A stretch of 64,000 nucleotides of DNA from Prosopocoilus inquinatus. Taxonomy: Eukaryota > Arthropoda > Insecta > Coleoptera > Lucanidae. The notes beneath the pieces were generated by a model. That model had not been told where the DNA came from, made no database searches, and saw only the letters and a program-made list of their open reading frames with translations. The stretch is from the NCBI GenBank assembly GCA_036172665.1, contig CM069873.1:42564001-42628000 (forward strand), written 5' to 3'. Every line of letters begins with the position of its first letter. Position 1 is the first letter of the stretch. A program made the translations under genes and the position numbers. Shown piece after piece: positions 51,491-64,000 of the stretch.

Positions 51491-54400
51491 CTGCTGCGTC
51501 CGAGAACTTCGTTTCCCACATCAGGGTTACTGGAGTCCATCCACACGTCAAATAACATGATAAATAAGTAAGGATCGATTAGATACAGCACAGGAACAAC
51601 GCTAATGCGTGTTGTTTCGTTTAAAACTATTTCCAGCTTCTGCTGCGTCCGAGAACTTCGTTTCCCACATCAGGGTTACTGGAGTCCATCCACACGTCAA
51701 ATAACATGATAAATAAGTAAGGATCGATTAGATACATCACAGGAACAACGCTAATGCGTGTTGTTTCATTTAAAGCTATTTCCAGCTTCTGCTGCGTCCG
51801 AAAACTTTGTATCTCACATCAGAGTTACTGGAGTCCATCCAAACGTCAAATAACATGACAGATAAGTAAAGATCGATTAGATACATCACAGGAACAACGC
51901 TAATACGTGTTGTTTCGTTCAGAACTATTTCCAGCTCCTGCTGCGCCCAAAAACTTCGTATCTTACATCAGAGTTACTAGAGTCCATCGAAACGTCAAAT
52001 AACATGATAGATAAATAAGGATCGATTAGATACATCACACGAACAACGCTAATGCGTGTTGTTTCGTTTAAAACTATTTCCAGCTCCTGCTGCGTCCAAA
52101 ATCTTCGTATCTCACATCAGAGTTACTAGAGTCCATCCAAACGTCAAATAACATGATAGATGAGTAAGGATCGATTAGATACATCACAGGAACAACGCTA
52201 ATGCGTGTTGTTTCGTTTAAAACTATTTCCAGCTTCTGCTGCGTCCGAAAATTTCGTATCTCACATCAGAGTTACTGGAGTCCATCGAAACGTCAAATAA
52301 CATAGTAGATAAGTAAGGATCGATTAGATACATCACAGGAACAACGCTAATACGTGTTGTTTCGTTCAAAACTATTTCCAGCTTCTGCTGCGTCCGAGAA
52401 CATTGTATCTCACATCAGAGTTACTGGAGTCCGTTCAAACGTCAAATAACATGATAGATGAGTAAGGATCGATTAGATACATCACAGGAACAACGCTAAT
52501 GCGTGTTGTTTCGTTTAAAATTATTTCTAGCTTCAGCTGCGCCCGAGAACTTCGTATCTCACATCAAAATTACTGGAGTCCATCGAAACGCCAAATAACA
52601 TGATAAATGAGTAAGGATCGATTAGATACATCACAGGAACAACGCTAATGCGTGTTGTTTCGTTTAAAACTATTTCCAGCTTCTGCTGCGTCCGAAAATT
52701 TCGTATCTCACATTAGAGTTACTGGAGTCCATCGAAACGTCAAATCACATGATAGATGAATAAGGATCGATTAGATATATCACAGGAACAACGCTAATGC
52801 GTGTTGCTTCGTTTAAAACTATCTCCAGATTCTGCTGCGTCCGAAAACTTTGTATCTCACATCAGAGTTACTGGAGTCCATCCAAACGTCAAATAACATG
52901 ATAGATAAGTAAGGATCGATTAGATACATCACAGGAACAACGCTAATACGTGTTGTTTCGTTCAAAACTATTTCCAGCTTCTGCTGCGTCCGAGAACATT
53001 TTATCTCACATCAGAGTTACTGGAGTGCATCCAAACGTCAAATAACATGATAGATGAGTAAGGATCGATTAGATACATCACAGGAACAACGCTAATGCGT
53101 GTTGTTTCGTTTAAAACTATTTCCAGCTTCAGCTGCGTCCGAGAACTTCGTATCTCACATCAAAGTTACTGGAGTCCATCGAAACGCCAAATAACATGAT
53201 AGATGAGTAAGGATCGATTAGATACATCACAGGAACAACGATAATGCGTGTTGTTTCGTTTAAAACTATTTCCAGCTTCTGCTGCGTCCGAAAACTTTGT
53301 ATCTCACATCAGAGTTACTGGAGTACATCCAAACGTCAAATAACATGACAGATAAGTAAAGATCGATTAGATACATCACAGGAACAACGCTAATACGTGT
53401 TGTTTCGTTCAAAACTATTTCCAGCTTCTGCTGCGTAAGAGAACTTTGTATCTCACATCAGAGTTACTGGAGTCCATCCAAACGTCAAATACCATGATAG
53501 ATGAGTAAGGATCGATTAGACACATCACAGGAACAACGCTAATACGTGTTGTTTCGTTTAAAACTATTTCCAGCTCCTGCTGCGTCCAAAAACTTCGTAT
53601 ATCACATCAGAGTTACTAGAGTCCATCGAAACGTCAAATAACATGATAGATGAGTAAGGATCGATTAGATACATCACAGGAACAACGCTAATACGTGTTG
53701 TTTCGTTTAAAACTATTTCCAGCTTCTGCTGCGTCCTAGAACTTTGTATCTCACATCAGAGTTACTGGAGTCCATCCAAACGTCAAATAACATGATGGGT
53801 GAGTAAGGATCGATTAGATACATCACAGGAACAACGCTAATGCGTGTTGTTTCATTTAAAACTATTTCCAGCTTCTGCTGCGTCCGAGAAATTCGTTTCC
53901 CACATCAGGGTTACTGGAGTCCATCCACACGTCAAATAACATGATAAATAAGTAAGGATCGATTAGATACAGCACAGGAACAACGCTAATGCGTGTTGTT
54001 TCGTTTAAAACTATTTCCAGCTTCAGCTGCGTCCGAGAACTTCGTATCTCACATCAAAGTTACTGGAGTCCATCGAAACGCCAAATAACATGATAGATGA
54101 GTAAGGATCGATTAGATACATCACAGGAACAACGATAATGCGTGTTGTTTCGTTTAAAACTATTTCCAGCTTCTGCTGCGTCCGAAAACTTTGTATCTCA
54201 CATCAGAGTTACTGGAGTCCATCCAAACGTCAAATAACATGACAGATAAGTAAAGATCGATTAGATACATCACAGGAACAACGCTAATACGTGTTGTTTC
54301 GTTCAAAACTATTTCCAGCTTCTGCTGCGTAAGAGAACTTTGTATCTCACATCAGAGTTACTGGAGTCCATCCAAACGTCAAATACCATGATAGATGAGT

Positions 54401-56950
54401 AAGGATCGATTAGACACATCACAGGAACAACGCTAATACGTGTTGTTTCGTTTAAAACTATTTCCAGCTTCTGCTGCGTCCGAAAATTTCGTATCTCACA
54501 TTAGAGTTACTGGAGTCCATCGAAACGTCAAATAACATAGTAGCTTAGTAAGGATCGATTAGATACATCACAGGAACAACGCTAATACGTGTTGTTTCGT
54601 TTAAAACTATTTCCAGCTCCTGCTGCGTCCAAAAACTTCGTATATCACATCAGAGTTACTAGAGTCCATCGAAACGTCAAATAACATGATAGATGAGTAA
54701 GGATCGATTAGATACATCACAGGAACAACGCTAATGCGTGTTGTTTCATTTAAAACTATTTCCAGATTCTGCTGCGTCCGAGAACTTCGTTTCCCACATC
54801 AGGGTTACTGGAGTCCATCCACACGTCAAATAACATGATAAATAAGTAAGGATCGATTAGATACAGCACAGGAACAACGCTAATGCGTGTTGTTTCGTTT
54901 AAAACTATTTCCAGCTTCTGCTGCGTCCGAGAACTTCGTTTCCCACATCAGGGTTACTGGAGTCCATCCACACGTCAAATAACATGATAAATAAGTAAGG
55001 ATCGATTAGATACATCACAGGAACAACGCTAATGCGTGTTGTTTCATTTAAAGCTATTTCCAGCTTCTGCTGCGTCCGAAAACTTTGTATCTCACATCAG
55101 AGTTACTGGAGTCCATCCAAACGTCAAATAACATGACAGATAAGTAAAGATCGATTAGATACATCACAGGAACAACGCTAATACGTGTTGTTTCGTTCAA
55201 AACTATTTCCAGCTCCTGCTGCGCCCAAAAACTTCGTATCTTACATCAGAGTTACTAGAGTCCATCGAAACGTCAAATAACATGATAGATAAATAAGGAT
55301 CGATTAGATACATCACACGAACAACGCTAATGCGTGTTGTTTCGTTTAAAACTATTTCCAGCTCCTGCTGCGTCCAAAATCTTCGTATCTCACATCAGAG
55401 TTACTAGAGTCCATCCAAACGTCAAATAACATGATAGATGAGTAAGGATCGATTAGATACATCACAGGAACAACGCTAATGCGTGTTGTTTCGTTTAAAA
55501 CTATTTCCAGCTTCTGCTGCGTCCGAAAATTTCGTATCTCACATCAGAGTTACTGGAGTCCATCGAAACGTCAAATAACATAGTAGATAAGTAAGGATCG
55601 ATTAGATACATCACAGGAACAACGCTAATACGTGTTGTTTCGTTCAAAACTATTTCCAGCTTCTGCTGCGTCCGAGAACATTGTATCTCACATCAGAGTT
55701 ACTGGAGTCCGTTCAAACGTCAAATAACATGATAGATGAGTAAGGATCGATTAGATACATCACAGGAACAACGCTAATGCGTGTTGTTTCGTTTAAAATT
55801 ATTTCTAGCTTCAGCTGCGCCCGAGAACTTCGTATCTCACATCAAAATTACTGGAGTCCATCGAAACGCCAAATAACATGATAAATGAGTAAGGATCGAT
55901 TAGATACATCACAGGAACAACGCTAATGCGTGTTGTTTCGTTTAAAACTATTTCCAGCTTCTGCTGCGTCCGAAAATTTCGTATCTCACATTAGAGTTAC
56001 TGGAGTCCATCGAAACGTCAAATCACATGATAGATGAATAAGGATCGATTAGATATATCACAGGAACAACGCTAATGCGTGTTGCTTCGTTTAAAACTAT
56101 CTCCAGATTCTGCTGCGTCCGAAAACTTTGTATCTCACATCAGAGTTACTGGAGTCCATCCAAACGTCAAATAACATGATAGATAAGTAAGGATCGATTA
56201 GATACATCACAGGAACAACGCTAATACGTGTTGTTTCGTTCAAAACTATTTCCAGCTTCTGCTGCGTCCGAGAACATTTTATCTCACATCAGAGTTACTG
56301 GAGTGCATCCAAACGTCAAATAACATGATAGATGAGTAAGGATCGATTAGATACATCACAGGAACAACGCTAATGCGTGTTGTTTCGTTTAAAACTATTT
56401 CCAGCTTCAGCTGCGTCCGAGAACTTCGTATCTCACATCAAAGTTACTGGAGTCCATCGAAACGCCAAATAACATGATAGATGAGTAAGGATCGATTAGA
56501 TACATCACAGGAACAACGATAATGCGTGTTGTTTCGTTTAAAACTATTTCCAGCTTCTGCTGCGTCCGAAAACTTTGTATCTCACATCAGAGTTACTGGA
56601 GTACATCCAAACGTCAAATAACATGACAGATAAGTAAAGATCGATTAGATACATCACAGGAACAACGCTAATACGTGTTGTTTCGTTCAAAACTATTTCC
56701 AGCTTCTGCTGCGTAAGAGAACTTTGTATCTCACATCAGAGTTACTGGAGTCCATCCAAACGTCAAATACCATGATAGATGAGTAAGGATCGATTAGACA
56801 CATCACAGGAACAACGCTAATACGTGTTGTTTCGTTTAAAACTATTTCCAGCTCCTGCTGCGTCCAAAAACTTCGTATATCACATCAGAGTTACTAGAGT
56901 CCATCGAAACGTCAAATAACATGATAGATGAGTAAGGATCGATTAGATAC
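50395..56950. repeat. 22-mer higher-order repeat, two tandem copies of 3,278 bp
   Basis: Markers at offset 3,278 bp (22 x 149): GCGTAAGAGAAC at 51049 and 54327, and at 53433 and 56711; GTCCTAGAAC near 50455 and 53733; GAGAAATTCGTTTCCC near 50608 and 53886. Copy 1 is about 50.40-53.67 kb and copy 2 about 53.67-56.95 kb. Within each copy the marker spacing alternates between 16 and 6 monomers, so the 22-mer is itself composite. Confidence 0.86.
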
Positions 56951-59900
56951 ATCACAGGAACAACGCTAATGCGTGTTGTTTCATTTAAAACTATTTCCAG
57001 ATTCTGCTGCGTCCGAGAACTTCGTTTCCCACATCAGGGTTACTGGAGTCCATCCACACGTCAAATAACATGATAAATAAGTAAGGATCGATTAGACACA
57101 GCACAGGAACAACGCTAATGCGTGTTGTTTCGTTTAAAACTATTTCCAGCTTCTGCTGCGTCCGAGAAATTCGTTTCCCACATCAGGGTTACTGGAGTCC
57201 ATCCACACGTCAAATAACATGATAAATAAGTAAGGATCGATTAGATACATCACAGGAACAACGCTAATGCGTGTTGTTTCATTTAAAACTATTTCCAGCT
57301 TCTGCTGCGTCCGAAAACTTTGTATCTCACATCAGAGTTACTGGAGTCCATCCAAACGTCAAATAACATGACAGATAAGTAAAGATCGATTAGATACATC
57401 ACAGGAACAACGCTAATACGTGTTGTTTCGTTCAAAACTATTTCCAGCTCCTGCTGCGCCCAAAAACTTCGTATCTTACATCAGAGTTACTAGAGTCCAT
57501 CGAAACGTCAAATAACATGATAGATAAATAAGGATCGATTAGATACATCACACGAACAACGCTAATGCGTGTTGTTTCGTTTAAAACTATTTCCAGCTCC
57601 TGCTGCGTCCAAAATCTTCGTATCTCACATCAGAGTTACTAGAGTCCATCCAAACGTCAAATAACATGATAGATGAGTAAGGATCGATTAGACACATCAC
57701 AGGAACAACGCTAATACGTGTTGTTTCGTTCAAAACTATTTCCAGCTTCTGCAGCGTCCGAAAACTTTGTATCTCACATCAGAGTTACTGGAGTCCATCG
57801 AAACGCCAAATAACATGATAGATGAGTAAGGATCGATTAGATACATATCAGGAACAACGCTAATGCGTGTTGTTTCGTTTAAAACTATCTCCAGCTTCTG
57901 CTGCGTCCGAAAACTTTGTATCTCACATCAGAGTTACTGGAGTCCATCCAAACGTCAAATAACATGATAGATAAGTAAGGATCGATTAGATGCATCACAG
58001 GAACAACGCTAATACGTGTTGTTTCGTTCAAAACTATTTCCAGCTTCTGCTGCGTCCGAGAACTTCGTATCTCACATCAAAGTTACTGGAGTCCATCGAA
58101 ACGCCAAATAACATGATAGATGAGTAAGGATCGATTAGTTACATCACAGGAACAATGCTAATGCGTGTTGATTCGTTTAAAACTATTTCCAGCTTCTGCT
58201 GCGTCCGAAAATTTCGTATCTCACATTAGAGTTACTGGAGTCCATCGAAACGTCAAATAACATAGTAGCTAAGTAAGGATCAATTAGATACATCACAGGA
58301 ACAACGCTAATACGTGTTGCTTCGTTTAAAACAATTTCCAGCTCCTGCTGCGCCCAAAAACTTCGTATCTTACATCAGAGATACTAGAGTCCATCGAAAC
58401 GTCAAATAACATGATAGATAAATAAGGATCGATTAGATACATCACACGAACAACGCTAATGCGTGTTGTTTCGTTTAAAACTATTTCCAGCTCCTGCTGC
58501 GTCCAAAAACTTCGTATCTCACATCAGAGTTACTAGAGTCCATCCAAACGTCAAATAACATGATAGATGAGTAAGGATCGATTAGACACATCACAGGAAC
58601 AACGCTAATACGTGTTGTTTCGTTCAAAACTATTTCCAGCATCTGCAGCGTCCGAGAACATTGTATCTCACATCAGAGTTACTGGAGTCCATCGAAACGC
58701 CAAATAACATGATAGATGAGTAAGGATCGATTAGATACATCACAGGAACAACGATAATGCGTGTTGTTTCGTTTAAAACTATTTCCAGCTTCTGCTGCGT
58801 CCGAAAACTTTGTATCTCACATCAGAGTTACTGGAGTACATCCAAACGTCAAATAACATGACAGATAAGTAAAGATCGATTAGATACATCACAGGAACAA
58901 CGCTAATACGTGTTGTTTCGTTCAAAACTATTTCCAGCTTCTGCTGCGTAAGAGAACTTTGTATCTCACATCAGAGTTACTGGAGTCCATCCAAACGTCA
59001 AATACCATGATAGATGAGTAAGGATCGATTAGACACATCACAGGAACAACGCTAATACGTGTTGTTTCGTTTAAAACTATTTCCAGCTCCTGCTGCGTCC
59101 AAAAACTTCGTATATCACATCAGAGTTACTAGAGTCCATCGAAACGTCAAATAACATGATAGATGAGTAAGGATCGATTAGATACATCACAGGAACAACG
59201 CTAATGCGTGTTGTTTCATTTAAAACTATTTCCAGATTCTGCTGCGTCCGAGAACTTCGTTTCCCACATCAGGGTTACTGGAGTCCATCCACACGTCAAA
59301 TAACATGATAAATAAGTAAGGATCGATTAGACACAGCACAGGAACAACGCTAATGCGTGTTGTTTCGTTTAAAACTATTTCCAGCTTCTGCTGCGTCCGA
59401 GAAATTCGTTTCCCACATCAGGGTTACTGGAGTCCATCCACACGTCAAATAACATGATAAATAAGTAAGGATCGATTAGATACATCACAGGAACAACGCT
59501 AATGCGTGTTGTTTCATTTAAAACTATTTCCAGCTTCTGCTGCGTCCGAAAACTTTGTATCTCACATCAGAGTTACTGGAGTCCATCCAAACGTCAAATA
59601 ACATGACAGATAAGTAAAGATCGATTAGATACATCACAGGAACAACGCTAATACGTGTTGTTTCGTTCAAAACTATTTCCAGCTCCTGCTGCGCCCAAAA
59701 ACTTCGTATCTTACATCAGAGTTACTAGAGTCCATCGAAACGTCAAATAACATGATAGATAAATAAGGATCGATTAGATACATCACACGAACAACGCTAA
59801 TGCGTGTTGTTTCGTTTAAAACTATTTCCAGCTCCTGCTGCGTCCAAAATCTTCGTATCTCACATCAGAGTTACTAGAGTCCATCCAAACGTCAAATAAC

Positions 59901-60920
59901 ATGATAGATGAGTAAGGATCGATTAGACACATCACAGGAACAACGCTAATACGTGTTGTTTCGTTCAAAACTATTTCCAGCTTCTGCAGCGTCCGAAAAC
60001 TTTGTATCTCACATCAGAGTTACTGGAGTCCATCGAAACGCCAAATAACATGATAGATGAGTAAGGATCGATTAGATACATATCAGGAACAACGCTAATG
60101 CGTGTTGTTTCGTTTAAAACTACCTCCAGCTTCTGCTGCGTCCGAAAACTTTGTATCTCACATCAGAGTTACTGGAGTCCATCCAAACGTCAAATAACAT
60201 GATAGATAAGTAAGGATCGATTAGATGCATCACAGGAACAACGCTAATACGTGTTGTTTCGTTCAAAACTATTTCCAGCTTCTGCTGCGTCCGAGAACTT
60301 CGTATCTCACATCAAAGTTACTGGAGTCCATCGAAACGCCAAATAACATGATAGATGAGTAAGGATCGATTAGTTACATCACAGGAACAATGCTAATGCG
60401 TGTTGATTCGTTTAAAACTATTTCCAGCTTCTGCTGCGTCCGAAAATTTCGTATCTCACATTAGAGTTACTGGAGTCCATCGAAACGTCAAATAACATAG
60501 TAGCTAAGTAAGGATCAATTAGATACATCACAGGAACAACGCTAATACGTGTTGCTTCGTTTAAAACAATTTCCAGCTCCTGCTGCGCCCAAAAACTTCG
60601 TATCTTACATCAGAGATACTAGAGTCCATCGAAACGTCAAATAACATGATAGATAAATAAGGATCGATTAGATACATCACACGAACAACGCTAATGCGTG
60701 TTGTTTCGTTTAAAACTATTTCCAGCTCCTGCTGCGTCCAAAAACTTCGTATCTCACATCAGAGTTACTAGAGTCCATCCAAACGTCAAATAACATGATA
60801 GATGAGTAAGGATCGATTAGACACATCACAGGAACAACGCTAATACGTGTTGTTTCGTTCAAAACTATTTCCAGCATCTGCAGCGTCCGAGAACATTGTA
60901 TCTCACATCAGAGTTACTGG
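56450..60920. repeat. 15-mer higher-order repeat, 2,235 bp (second occurrence)
   Basis: Two tandem copies, about 56.45-58.69 and 58.69-60.92 kb. Markers at 2,235 bp: GCGTAAGAGAAC (56711, 58946), TTCTGCAGCGTCC (GCAGCG at 57751, 59986), ATCTGCAGCGTCC (58645, 60880) and the odd GATACATATCAGG (about 57.84 and 60.08 kb). It has the same length as the 47-51 kb unit but a partly different monomer order, so it is not a simple third copy. Confidence 0.88.
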
Positions 60921-63900
60921 AGTGCATCCAAACGTCAAATAACATGATAGATGAGTAAGGATCGATTAGATACATCACAGGAACAACGCTAATACGTGTT
61001 GTTTCGTTTAAAACTATTTCCAGCTTCTGCTGCGTCCTAGAACTTTGTATCTCACATCAGAGTTACTGGAGTCCATCCAAACGTCAAATAACATGATGGG
61101 TGAGTAAGGATCGATTAGATACATCACAGGAACAACGCTAATGCGTGTTGTTTCATTTAAAACTATTTCCAGCTTCTGCTGCGTCCGAGAACATTGTATC
61201 TCACATCAGAGTTACTGGAGTCAATTCAAACGTCAAATAACATGATAGATGAGTAAGGATCGATTAGATACATCACAGGAACAACGCTAATGCGTGTTGT
61301 TTCGTTTAAAACTATTTCTAGCTTCAGCTGCGCCCGAGAACTTCGTATCTCACATCAAAGTTACTGGAGTCCATCGAAACGCCAAATAACATGATAAATG
61401 AGTAAGGATCGATTAGATACATCACAGGAACAACGCTAATGCGTGTTGTTTCGTTCAAAACTATTTCCAGCTTCTGCTGCGTCCGAGAACTTTTTATCTC
61501 ACATCAGAGTTACTGGAGTGCATCCAAACGTCAAATAACATGATAGATGAGTAAGGATCGATTAGATACATCACAGGAACAACGCTAATACGTGTTGTTT
61601 CGTTTAAAACTATTTCCAGCTTCTGCTGCGTCCGAAAATTTCGTATCTCACATTAGAGTTATTGGAGTCCATCGAAACGTCAAATAACATAGTAGCTAAA
61701 TAAGGATCGATTAGATACATCACAGGAACAACGCTAATACGTGTTGTTTCGTTTAAAACTATTTCCAGCTTCTGCTGCGTCCGAAAACTTTGTATCTCAC
61801 ATCAGAGTTACTGGAGTCCATCGAAACGCCAAATAACATGATAGATGAGTAAGGATCGATTAGATACATCACAGGAACAACGCTAATACGTGTTGTTTCG
61901 TTTAAAACTATCTCCAGCTTCTGCTGCGTCCGAAAACTTTGTATCTCACATCAGAGTTACTGGAGTCCATCCAAACGTCAGATAACATGATAGATAAGTA
62001 AGGATCGATTAGATACATCACAGGAACAACGCTAATACGTGTTGTTTCGTTCAAAACTATTTCCAACTTCTGCTGCGTCCGAGAACTTTGTATCTCACAT
62101 CAGAGTTACTGGAGTCCATCCAAATGTCAAATAACATGATAGATGAGTAAGGATCGATTAGATATATCACAGGAACAACGCTAATACGTGCTGTTTCTTT
62201 TAAAACTATTTCCAGCTTCTGCTGCGTCCGAAAATTTCGTATCTCACATTAGAGTTACTGGAGTCCATCGAAACGTCAAATAACATGATAGATGAGTAAG
62301 GATCGATTAGATACATCACAGGAACAACGCTAATACGTGCTGTTTCATTTAAAACTATTTCCAGCTTCAACTGCGTCCGAGAACTTCGTATCTCACATCA
62401 AAGTTACTGGAGTTCATCGAAACGCCAAATAACATGATAGATGAGTAAGGATCGATTAGATACATCACAGGAACAACGCTAATGCGTGTTGTTTCATTTA
62501 AAACTATTTCCGGCTTCAGCTGGGTCCGAGAACTTCGTATCTCACTTCAGAGTTGCTGGAGCCCATCCAAACGTCAAATAACATGATAGATGAGTAAGGA
62601 TCGATTACACTCATCACAGGAACTACGCTAATACGTGTTGTTTCGTTTAAAACTATTTCCAGCTTCTGCTGCGTCCGAAAATTTCGTATCTCACATCAGA
62701 GTTACTGGAGTCCATCGAAACGTCAAATAACATAGTAGATAAGTAAGGATCGATTAGATACATCACAGGAACAACGCTAATACGTGTTGTTTCGTTCAAA
62801 ACTATTTCCAGCTTCTGCTGCGTCCGAGAACATTGTATCTCACATCAGAGTTACTGGAGTCCATCGAAACGTCAAATAACATAGTAGATAAGTAAGGATC
62901 GATTAGATACATCACAGGAACAACGCTAATACGTGTTGTTTCGTTCAAAACTATTTCCAGCTTCTGCTGCGTCCGAGAACTTCGTTTCTCACATCAGGGT
63001 TACTGGAGTCCATCCAAACGTCAAATAACATGATAGATAAGTAAGGATCGATTATATACAGCACAGGAACAACGCTAATGCGTGTTGTTTCGTTTAAAAC
63101 TATTTCCAGCTTCTGCTGCGTCCGAAAATTTCGTATCTCACATCAGAGTTACTGGAGTCCATCGAAACGTCAAATAACATAGTAGATAAGTAAGGATCGA
63201 TTAGATACATCACAGGAACAACACTAATACGTGTTGTTTCGTTCAAAACTATTTCCAGCTTCTGCTGCGTCCGAGAACATTGTATCTCACATCAGAGTTA
63301 CTGGAGTCCATTCAAACGTCAAATAACATGATAGATGAGTAAGGATCGATTAGATACATCACAGGAACAACGCTAATGCGTGTTGTTTCGTTTAAAACTA
63401 TTTCTAGCTTCAGCTGCGCCCGAGAACTTCGTATCTCACATCAAAGTTACTGGAGTCCATCGAAACGCCAAATAACATGATAAATGAGTAAGGATCGATT
63501 AGATACATCACAGGAACAACGCTAATGCGTGTTGTTTCGTTTAAAACTATTTCCAGCTTCCGCTGCGTCCGAAAATTTCGTATCTCACATTAGAGTTACT
63601 GTAGTCCATCGAAACGTCAAATAACATGATAGATGAGTAAGGATCGATTAGATACATCACAGGAACAACGCTAATGCGTGTTGTTTCGTTTAAAACTATC
63701 TCCAGCTTCTGCTGCGTCCGAAAACTTTGTATCTCACATCAGAGTTACTGGAGTCCATCCAAACGTCAAATAACATGATAGATAAGTAAGGATCGATTAG
63801 ATACATCACAGGAATAACGCTAATACGTGTTGTTTCGTTCAAAACTATTTCCAGCTTCTGCTGCGTCCGAGAACTTTTTATATCACATCAGAGTTACTGG

Positions 63901-64000
63901 AGTGCATCCAAACGTCAAATAACATGATAAATGAGTAAGGATCGATTAGATACATCACAGGAACAACGCTAATACGTGTTGTTTCGTTTAAAACTATTTC
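60920..64000. repeat. Satellite, right end of window: mixed monomers
   Basis: About 21 monomers after the last clear HOR copy. They include the CAACTGCG, GCTGGGTCC and AGGAACTACG series near 62.36-62.63 kb that matches the left flank at 1-300. No local period is seen. The window ends at monomer base 63, so the array continues to the right. Confidence 0.85.

Larger units (their letters stand above)
6328..64000. repeat. 149-bp satellite array, main block (about 387 monomers)
   Basis: Continuous head-to-tail monomers, all in one orientation, with no other insertion. Numbering from AGGATCGATTAGATACATCA as bases 1-20, the consensus is 149 bp. AGGATCGATT starts at 6461, 6610 and 6759, and last at 63938. 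The distance 6461-63938 is 57,477 bp, or 386 x 149 minus 37. The missing bases are four HOR copies with 2+1 bp deletions, 9 bp near 15088 and 16 bp near 41045. Frequent variants are at monomer bases 36 (G/A), 49 (G/A), 52 (T/C), 61, 64, 69 (T/C), 71 (T/A), 78, 81, 83, 86, 89, 101, 103, 108, 111, 121 (G/C), 127, 128, 138-139, 143 and 145. No frame of 60 codons or more exists in the array on either strand. The role is unknown; a centromeric or pericentromeric location is plausible. Confidence 0.98.

Noticed and set aside
57838..57852. Indel in GATACATATCAGG near 57.84 kb (and about 60.08 kb)
   Set aside because: It looks like a shift, but its length equals the normal GATACATCACAGG, so it is substitution only and the 149-bp spacing is kept.
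6328..64000. CRISPR array
   Set aside because: The repeats are contiguous 149-bp monomers with no unique spacers and no cas genes; this is eukaryotic satellite DNA.
6328..64000. Inverted monomers or a second satellite family in the array
   Set aside because: Every line I read keeps the same orientation and the same monomer, and the marker spacing leaves no room for unrelated sequence.

Overview
The window is almost entirely satellite DNA of a eukaryote, with one retrotransposon inserted near its left end. About 58 kb (1-394 and 6328-64000) is a single head-to-tail array of one 149-bp monomer, all in the same orientation. Positions 395-6327 (5,933 bp) are a complete BEL/Pao-class LTR retrotransposon. 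There are no host genes, no RNA genes and no bacterial features. BEL/Pao elements are confined to animals. The AT-rich, intron-free Gag-Pol and the satellite suggest an invertebrate, most plausibly an insect, but the species cannot be named from the sequence.

The retrotransposon has two 173-bp LTRs that are identical base for base, a primer binding site 3 nt after the 5' LTR, a leader with a perfect 17-bp palindrome, one uninterrupted 1,729-codon Gag-Pol frame, a short 3' UTR and a polypurine tract next to the 3' LTR. The polyprotein runs Gag (DUF1759-type), zinc knuckles, aspartic protease (DCG active site), reverse transcriptase (YVDD), RNase H, integrase (HHCC, DDE) and a C-terminal DUF5641-type region. 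The element looks recent and possibly still autonomous. It has no env. The satellite phase continues across it without gain or loss, and no target-site duplication is visible.

In the satellite, markers 6461 and 63938 are separated by exactly 386 monomers of 149 bp minus 37 bp. Every missing base can be assigned to a deletion I located: 2+1 bp in each of four copies of one higher-order unit, 9 bp near 15088 and 16 bp near 41045. Divergence is therefore almost all substitution, concentrated at about 20 monomer positions that vary in linked haplotypes.

The array has mosaic higher-order repeats (HORs). About 6.3-12.7 kb is a mixed zone with distant relatives at 20-26 kb. About 12.7-19.1 kb has 10- to 13-mer HORs. 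About 19.9-37.0 kb has 14-mer, 32-mer (4,765 bp) and 27-mer (4,020 bp) HORs, the last nearly identical. About 37-64 kb has 55-, 23-, 22- and 15-mer duplications. This is the pattern expected from repeated unequal exchange in a centromeric or pericentromeric array. Centromere function is an inference. All spacings were counted by hand from marker motifs; block edges are good to about one monomer.
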